This document shows positions 7,052-10,838 of a stretch of 10,838 nt of DNA, piece by piece. Made by a program: the position numbers and the translations under genes. This DNA is from Rhizobium sp. Q54 (GTDB taxonomy: Bacteria; Pseudomonadota; Alphaproteobacteria; SMXS01). Location of the stretch: assembly GCA_945872035.1 (NCBI GenBank), contig CAMBYA010000050.1, positions 1 to 10,838 of the forward strand, in the 5' to 3' direction. Numbering within the stretch: the stretch's first letter is position 1; each line of letters begins with the position of its first letter. Below the pieces are notes generated by a model, which did not search any database, had not been told where the DNA came from, and saw only the letters and a list, made by a program, of their open reading frames with translations.

Positions 7052-7088
7052 TAAAAAGGCCCGGTACATTCTCTGCACCGGGCCCTTT
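7052..7088 (-). terminator. Rho-independent terminator of the phasin gene
   Basis: GGCCCGGT (7058-7065) pairs with ACCGGGCC (7077-7084), and CA/TG inside the loop can extend the stem after one mismatch. On the - strand the hairpin is followed directly by TTTTT (complement of 7053-7057). It lies 26 bases after the phasin stop and separates phasin from the clpSA promoter. Confidence 0.82.
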
Positions 7089-7104
7089 CTTCATCTCGCC
7101 GCTC

Positions 7105-7120
7105 CGCGCTCTAGAGCGCG
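7105..7120. repeat. Perfect 16-bp palindrome across the phasin stop codon
   Basis: CGCGCTCTAGAGCGCG reads the same on both strands, and the phasin TAG stop (complement of 7111-7113) lies at its centre. As RNA it would be a 6-bp hairpin with a CTAG loop, upstream of the terminator. The structure is certain; function is unknown and it may be chance. Confidence 0.5.
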
Positions 7121-7977
7121 AGAGGCTTTGAGAACTTTTCCATCGCCGCGCTTAGCCGGCTCTGGATCGGGGCCATGGCGTCCTTGGAATATTCACCCAG
7201 CATCTCGCCGATCTTGGTGGTGTCGGAAACCATGTGGTCCCACGACGTCTTCATCAGGTCGGATTGCAGCTCGAAATACTCCTTGGGGCTCTTGGCGGCG
7301 GCGAGCGCCTTCACGGCGGCCATGCTGTCTTCCAGGTTGCGCTTGGAAATGGCGGCGATTTCGGCGTTCACCGCCTCGATGCCCTTTGCGAATACGGTGC
7401 CGGCGCTGACGACGGCATCCATGTTTTCCCGCCCCACGGCGGAGATGTCGCTGATGCTCTGCATGACTGTCTCGTACTTCTCTTTGCTGGTTGAGAACGC
7501 TTGCTCGAAGGTCTTGGTGATCTTCTCGGTGCCTGCCTTGACAGCCTTCTCGGCGGTCTTCTTGCCGGCCTTCGCGGCATTCTCGACCGACTTAAGACTG
7601 GTCTCCGCGGCCTTCACCGCCTTGACCGCGGTCGCCTTGACGGTCGAGGCCGTCTTCTCGGCGACGTCGGCAACCGGCTCGACAGCGGCTTCAACGAGGT
7701 CGACGGCGGCTTCCACGAGGGGAGGCGCTTCAGCCGCCGTCGTCTCGATGAAATCGGCGGTCGCCTCGACGGCCTCGGGGGCCGTCTCGATTGCCGCCGG
7801 AACGGCCGCGACAGGGGTCACCGGCTCCGCGGGGACCGGCTTCACCGCCTTTGCCCTGGGCTTGCTGGCGGGCGCCTTCGCGGCCTTGGGGGCCGGCGCG
7901 GCGTCGGCTGTCGCGGCGGGGGGAACCGCTTTCGCCTTTACAGCAGGCTTGGGCTTGGTGGTGCGGGTCGTGGCCAT
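7111..7977 (-). CDS. Phasin family protein with Ala/Lys/Pro-rich N-terminal extension
   Basis: A 288-residue protein whose C-terminal part (about 160-280) is a phasin domain: all helical, with AVGRENMDAVVSAGTVFAKG (180-199), EIAAISKRNLEDSMAAV and SPKEYFELQSDLMKTSWD (230-247). Phasins coat polyhydroxyalkanoate (PHA) granules. Residues 1-155 are low complexity: 1-50 basic (11 Lys/Arg, 1 acidic), 51-110 acidic (13 Asp/Glu, 1 Lys), 111-155 basic again (11 Lys, 4 Glu) with histone H1-like KAVKAAE/AAKAGKK steps. No signal peptide or membrane segment. The ATG at 7977 has GAGGAAG just upstream (complement of 7981-7987). The gene stands alone between its own promoter and terminator. No PHA synthase is in the window, so a role on granules is inferred from the family; some phasin-like proteins have other roles. 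Confidence 0.88.
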   Translation of the reverse strand: MATTRTTKPKPAVKAKAVPPAATADAAPAPKAAKAPASKPRAKAVKPVPAEPVTPVAAVPAAIETAPEAVEATADFIETTAAEAPPLVEAAVDLVEAAVEPVADVAEKTASTVKATAVKAVKAAETSLKSVENAAKAGKKTAEKAVKAGTEKITKTFEQAFSTSKEKYETVMQSISDISAVGRENMDAVVSAGTVFAKGIEAVNAEIAAISKRNLEDSMAAVKALAAAKSPKEYFELQSDLMKTSWDHMVSDTTKIGEMLGEYSKDAMAPIQSRLSAAMEKFSKPLAL

Positions 7978-8043
7978 TTACTTCCTCATTTCGTAACCAA
8001 GTCACTCGCGGCGCCGCTGGGAGAGGTTGACCGGGAGAGGGTT

Positions 8044-8055
8044 ATTGCAGCGCAG
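8044..8055. promoter_or_regulatory. TGC-rich half-palindrome in the phasin leader (weak operator candidate)
   Basis: TTGCAGCGCAGC resembles the arms of the larger palindrome at 8104-8132 and lies around the expected transcription start of the phasin gene, where a bound repressor would block transcription. Weak alone; listed because it mirrors the stronger upstream site. Confidence 0.3.
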
Positions 8056-8064
8056 CGTAACTAA

Positions 8065-8093
8065 AGTATGGGAAGGGCCCTTTAGACCGTCAA
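8065..8093 (-). promoter_or_regulatory. Sigma-70 promoter of the phasin gene
   Basis: TTGACG (complement of 8088-8093, 5 of 6 to consensus) and CATACT (complement of 8065-8070, 4 of 6) are separated by exactly 17 bases. Transcription would begin near 8058, about 80 bases before the phasin ATG. No other candidate of this quality is in the 281-base gap between the phasin and pmm genes. Confidence 0.65.
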
Positions 8094-8103
8094 GGAATTA
8101 TTG

Positions 8104-8138
8104 TGCACTGCAACAAATAATGTTGCGGTGCAGTTGCA
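8104..8138. promoter_or_regulatory. TGC-rich palindromic operator candidate (PhaR-like) upstream of phasin promoter
   Basis: TGCACTGCAAC (8104-8114), a 7-base AT-rich spacer and GTTGCGGTGCA (8122-8132) are reverse complements with one mismatch. A third GTTGC half-site follows at 8133, 11 bases after the second, as a direct repeat. The site ends 10 bases from the -35 box. PhaR regulators of PHA-accumulating alphaproteobacteria are known to bind TGC/GCA-rich palindromes in front of phasin genes. That PhaR binds here is inference, since phaR is not in the window. Confidence 0.55.
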
Positions 8139-8177
8139 AAACCGTTTCGTGCCAATGTCTTGGGCATCGACCCGCCA

Positions 8178-8222
8178 ATCGGAGATTGCGACGCTCCGAT
8201 GCTGCCGCGACGGGAGCGTCGC
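8178..8222 (-). other. Hairpin region downstream of pmm, possible terminator
   Basis: GCGACGCTCC (8188-8197) and GGAGCGTCGC (8213-8222) form a perfect 10-bp stem with a 15-base loop, 36 bases past the pmm stop. No T-run follows on the - strand, so intrinsic termination is doubtful. A second pairing, ATCGGAG (8178-8184) with CTCCGAT (8194-8200), uses the same bases, so only one of the two can form at a time. The remaining sequence between 8139 and 8258 shows no gene. Confidence 0.4.
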
Positions 8223-8258
8223 GGAATGGCAGGCCTACCGGCGATAGGCGCCTGAACC

Positions 8259-9638
8259 CTAGAGCGAATCCGGCGGTTGGATGCCGCTCTGCCGGAGCTG
8301 CGACACCAGCTGGTCCTTGAGCCGGCCGAGCCCTGCCTCGGTGCCGGATTCGCAGCGCGCCACCAGGACGTCCTGGGTATTGGAAGCGCGCAGCAGCCAC
8401 CAGCCGTCGGCATTGGTGACCCGCACGCCGTCGATGTCGTTGACGTCGTCGCCTGAACCGGCGAGCCGGGCGCGGATCTCGCCGGGGACCGCGAACTTGC
8501 GGTCCTCGGGGCACGGAAAGCGCAGCTCGGGCGTGTTCATCATGCTGGGCAGGCTGGCGCGGAGCTGGTCGAGGGTCTTGCCCGAGCTGGCGATGGCGCC
8601 GAGCAGGCGGACCGCCGCATAGATGGCGTCGTCGAAGCCGTACCATTTGTGCGCGAAGAAGATATGGCCGCTCATCTCGCCGGCAAGCGGCGCGCCGGTC
8701 TCGGCCATCTTCTGCTTGATCAGCGAATGGCCGGTGCGCCACATCAGCGGCTTGCCGCCATGGGCCGCCACGTCGTCGAACAGTACCTGGCTGGACTTGA
8801 CGTCGGCGACGATGGTGGCGCCGGGCACGTCCTTGAGCACGTCACGGGCGAGCAGCGCGAGCAGCTGGTCGCCCCAGATGATGTTGCCCTTGCCGTCGAG
8901 GGCGCCGATGCGATCGCCGTCGCCATCGAAGCCGAGTCCCAGGTCGAGGCCGTTGTCGAGCGTGGCGGCGCGGAGCTGGTGCAGCGTTTCCGGGTCGGTC
9001 GGATCTGGATGATGGTTGGGAAAAGTGCCGTCCACCTCGGCGTTGATCACCACCTGACGGCCGCCGATACGCTTGGTCAGCGCTTCGACCACCGGGCCAG
9101 CGGCGCCGTTGCCGGTATCCCAGGCGGCGTTGAGCGTGCCGCCGGTCCAGTCCTTCAGCAGCCGGTCGATATAGGCGTCGAACACCGGCGCGTCCTCGGC
9201 CGAACCGGCACCGGACTCGTAGTCGCCCGCGGCGGCGATGCGGCCCAGATGCAGGATCTGCTCGCCGAAGAACGGCTTCTTGCCGATCATCATCTTGAAG
9301 CCGTTGTAGTCGGGTGGGTTGTGCGATCCGGTCAGCATCACGCCGCCGTCGGCGTCGTGGTGGTACACCGAGAAATACAGCATCGGCGTCGGCCCGAGGC
9401 CCACGCGCTTGACCGCCAGCCCGCAGTCCTTCAGGCCCTCGACCAGCGCCGCCTCCAGCGTCGGCGAACTGACCCTGCCGTCATAGCCGGTGCACACGGT
9501 CTTTCCGCCGTTACGCCGGACGAGCGTGCCGAAGCCGCGGCCGACGGCATAGGCGTCGGCCTCCGACAGCGTCTTGCCGACGATGCCGCGGATATCGTAC
9601 TCGCGCAGCACGGTAGGATCGAAGGTATGAGCAGTCAT
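8259..9638 (-). CDS. pmm: Phosphomannomutase/phosphoglucomutase
   Basis: A 459-residue alpha-D-phosphohexomutase that interconverts mannose or glucose 6-phosphate and 1-phosphate, feeding GDP-mannose and UDP-glucose for polysaccharide. The four family sites are all present. The phosphoserine loop is TGSHNP (103-108, S105), the magnesium loop is DGDGDR (238-243), and the sugar-recognition loop is GEMSGH (320-325; the GExSGH form fits dual Man/Glc specificity as in AlgC). The C-terminal phosphate-binding loop is RASNT (417-421), followed by QD where many members have xP. Length is typical. The frame is open upstream to 9785, but that part overlaps ugd. The ATG at 9638 has GGGGAG (complement of 9646-9651) 7 bases before it and overlaps the ugd stop as ATGA, indicating translational coupling. 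Confidence 0.95.
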   Translation of the reverse strand: MTAHTFDPTVLREYDIRGIVGKTLSEADAYAVGRGFGTLVRRNGGKTVCTGYDGRVSSPTLEAALVEGLKDCGLAVKRVGLGPTPMLYFSVYHHDADGGVMLTGSHNPPDYNGFKMMIGKKPFFGEQILHLGRIAAAGDYESGAGSAEDAPVFDAYIDRLLKDWTGGTLNAAWDTGNGAAGPVVEALTKRIGGRQVVINAEVDGTFPNHHPDPTDPETLHQLRAATLDNGLDLGLGFDGDGDRIGALDGKGNIIWGDQLLALLARDVLKDVPGATIVADVKSSQVLFDDVAAHGGKPLMWRTGHSLIKQKMAETGAPLAGEMSGHIFFAHKWYGFDDAIYAAVRLLGAIASSGKTLDQLRASLPSMMNTPELRFPCPEDRKFAVPGEIRARLAGSGDDVNDIDGVRVTNADGWWLLRASNTQDVLVARCESGTEAGLGRLKDQLVSQLRQSGIQPPDSL

Positions 9639-10838
9639 CTCGCGGCTCCCCGGCCGATGGAGTGATAGGCGAATCCGGTCCCGTCCAGTTCCTCGGGCCG
9701 GTAGATGTTGCGCAGGTCGACCATCACCGGATGCTTCAGCAGCGCGCGGGCGCGGTCCAGGTCGAGCGCCCGGAACTGGTTCCATTCGGTGATGATCACC
9801 ACCGCGTCGGCGCCGTCCATGGCGTCATAGGCGTCGGCGCAGAACGTGACGTCATCGAGCAGCCTGGCGGCCTCTTTCATGCCTTCCGGATCATAGGCCC
9901 GGATGGTGCCGCCGGCGTTCTGCAGCGCGGGCACGATGTCGAGGCTGGGGCTGTCGCGCATGTCGTCGGTGTTCGGCTTGAAGGTCAGGCCGAGCACGGC
10001 GATGGTCTTGCCTTCGACCGAGCCACCGCAGGCGGCGATAATGCGCCGGGACATGACTCGCTTGCGCCGGTCGTTGGAAGATACCGCCGCATTGACGATT
10101 CCCAGCGGCACGTCGGCCTCCTCGGCGGTCGCCAGCAGCGCGCGCGTGTCTTTCGGGAAGCAGCTTCCGCCGTAGCCGGGGCCCGGATGTAGGAACTTTC
10201 CGCCGATCCGCTGGTCGAGGCCGATGCCATGCGCCAGATCCTGGACGTCGGCGCCGACCTGCTCGCAGAGGTCGGCCATCTCGTTGATGAAGGTGATCTT
10301 GGTGGCAAGGAAGGCATTGGCCGCGTACTTGATCAGCTCGGCCGTCTCGATCGAGGTGAACAGCATGGGCGTCTCGCGCAGCGACAGCGGCCGGTAGAGA
10401 CGCTGCATCACCGTGCGCGCCTGGCCGTTGTCGATGCCGCAGACCACCCGGTTCGGCCGCATGAAGTCGTCGATCGCCGAGCCTTCGCGCAGGAATTCCG
10501 GATTGGACGCCACGTCGAAGGTGGCCGTCGAGCCGATTTCCTTCAGCCGGTCCCTGACAACCTGCTGGACGCGGGCGCCCGTTCCAACGGGAACCGTCGA
10601 CTTGGTGACGATCAGCGCGTGGCCCTGGAGCAGGTCTGCGACTTCCCGGGCAGCAGCGAACACGTAAGTGAGGTCGGCGTGGCCGTCGCCGCGCCGCGAC
10701 GGCGTGCCGACGGCAATGAATACGGCATCGGAGCCGGGAACGGCCTTGGCGAGATCGGTGGTGAAGATCAGCCGTCCCGCCGCCATGTTGCGGGCGACCA
10801 GGTCGTCGAGACCCGGCTCGTAGATCGGAATCTCTCCC
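9635..10838 (-). CDS. ugd: UDP-glucose 6-dehydrogenase (5' end outside window)
   Basis: The visible 400 residues cover all but about the first 35-40 of a UDP-glucose/GDP-mannose dehydrogenase, which oxidises UDP-glucose to UDP-glucuronate with two NAD+. The reading begins at the window edge with [17 protein letters not shown], the family's conserved stretch after the first Rossmann beta-alpha unit; the GxGxxG loop is beyond the edge. The ATG at 10786 is internal and not the start. Further landmarks are [57 protein letters not shown], the catalytic cysteine in [12 protein letters not shown] (codon at 10160-10162, complement) and [17 protein letters not shown]. These residues favour UDP-glucose over GDP-mannose. 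Its stop overlaps the pmm start by 4 bases, forming a sugar-nucleotide operon, probably for exopolysaccharide or LPS. Confidence 0.96.
   Translation of the reverse strand, partial: GEIPIYEPGLDDLVARNMAAGRLIFTTDLAKAVPGSDAVFIAVGTPSRRGDGHADLTYVFAAAREVADLLQGHALIVTKSTVPVGTGARVQQVVRDRLKEIGSTATFDVASNPEFLREGSAIDDFMRPNRVVCGIDNGQARTVMQRLYRPLSLRETPMLFTSIETAELIKYAANAFLATKITFINEMADLCEQVGADVQDLAHGIGLDQRIGGKFLHPGPGYGGSCFPKDTRALLATAEEADVPLGIVNAAVSSNDRRKRVMSRRIIAACGGSVEGKTIAVLGLTFKPNTDDMRDSPSLDIVPALQNAGGTIRAYDPEGMKEAARLLDDVTFCADAYDAMDGADAVVIITEWNQFRALDLDRARALLKHPVMVDLRNIYRPEELDGTGFAYHSIGRGAAR
9646..9651 (-). promoter_or_regulatory. Shine-Dalgarno that fixes the pmm start
   Basis: GGGGAG (complement of 9646-9651) within the last codons of ugd lies 7 bases before the pmm ATG at 9638. 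It rules out the longer reading from 9785. Confidence 0.65.

Noticed and set aside
7175..7996. A 273-codon + strand frame antisense to the phasin gene, rich in Ala/Ser/Thr
   Set aside because: Its composition is what the reverse complement of Ala/Lys-rich phasin codons gives. No start signal, and the phasin has its own promoter, Shine-Dalgarno and terminator.
8649..9665. A 338-codon + strand frame antisense to pmm
   Set aside because: Codon-aligned shadow of pmm with the same cause (rare TTA/CTA/TCA codons). No domain, no ribosome site, and the sense gene has all four family motifs.
9639..9785. Longer pmm reading starting at 9785
   Set aside because: The extra 49 residues are an out-of-frame reading of the ugd C-terminus. 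The ATG at 9638 with GGGGAG and the ATGA overlap is better.
1..10838. CRISPR array, tRNA/rRNA gene, insertion sequence, phage or defence gene
   Set aside because: Read through on both strands: no regularly spaced repeats, no tRNA-like cloverleaf I could recognise, no transposase or integrase motifs. All long real frames are housekeeping or metabolic families.

Overview
The window is a GC-rich stretch of chromosome from an alphaproteobacterium, most likely from the Rhodospirillales/Rhizobiales side of the class. The clues are an L33 C-terminus of the alphaproteobacterial type, a DUF3572 gene, the GTCATCCCGGC palindrome common in these genomes, an alphaproteobacterial-type COG3146 transferase gene, and a phasin with an Ala/Lys/Pro-rich extension. 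Genus cannot be fixed from the sequence. It looks like stable core genome: I see no transposase, phage gene, CRISPR array, tRNA or rRNA.

Left part, + strand (1-1929): the last codons of rpmG, then a tight run DUF3572 - HAD-like hydrolase - ROK sugar kinase (Mak-like fructokinase) with gaps of 4 and 5 bases. A perfect GAAA-loop palindrome separates this run from a converging MAPEG membrane protein gene (1997-2404, -). Divergent from MAPEG is a RidA-family gene followed closely by a COG3146 FemAB/GNAT-like transferase (2515-4165, +).

Middle (4205-7088, - strand): the clpS-clpA operon, encoding the N-degron adaptor and the AAA+ unfoldase of the ClpAP protease. It is preceded by a promoter readable both as sigma-70 and as heat-shock sigma-32 type, and closed by a strong hairpin terminator. 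The COG3146 gene converges on clpA.

Right part (7052-10838, - strand): a phasin gene with its own terminator and promoter, and TGC-rich palindromic operator candidates flanking that promoter. Then comes a sugar-nucleotide pair: ugd (UDP-glucose 6-dehydrogenase, 5' end outside the window) overlapping pmm/pgm (phosphomannomutase/phosphoglucomutase) by ATGA. These two supply hexose-1-phosphates and UDP-glucuronate for surface polysaccharide.

There is no clear novel defence or mobile system. The items most worth following are the putative phasin operator, the dual-type clpSA promoter, the idea that the COG3146 transferase beside clpSA might work with the N-degron pathway, and two stop codons embedded in perfect palindromes. 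The very long open frames antisense to clpSA, pmm and the phasin gene are codon-bias shadows.
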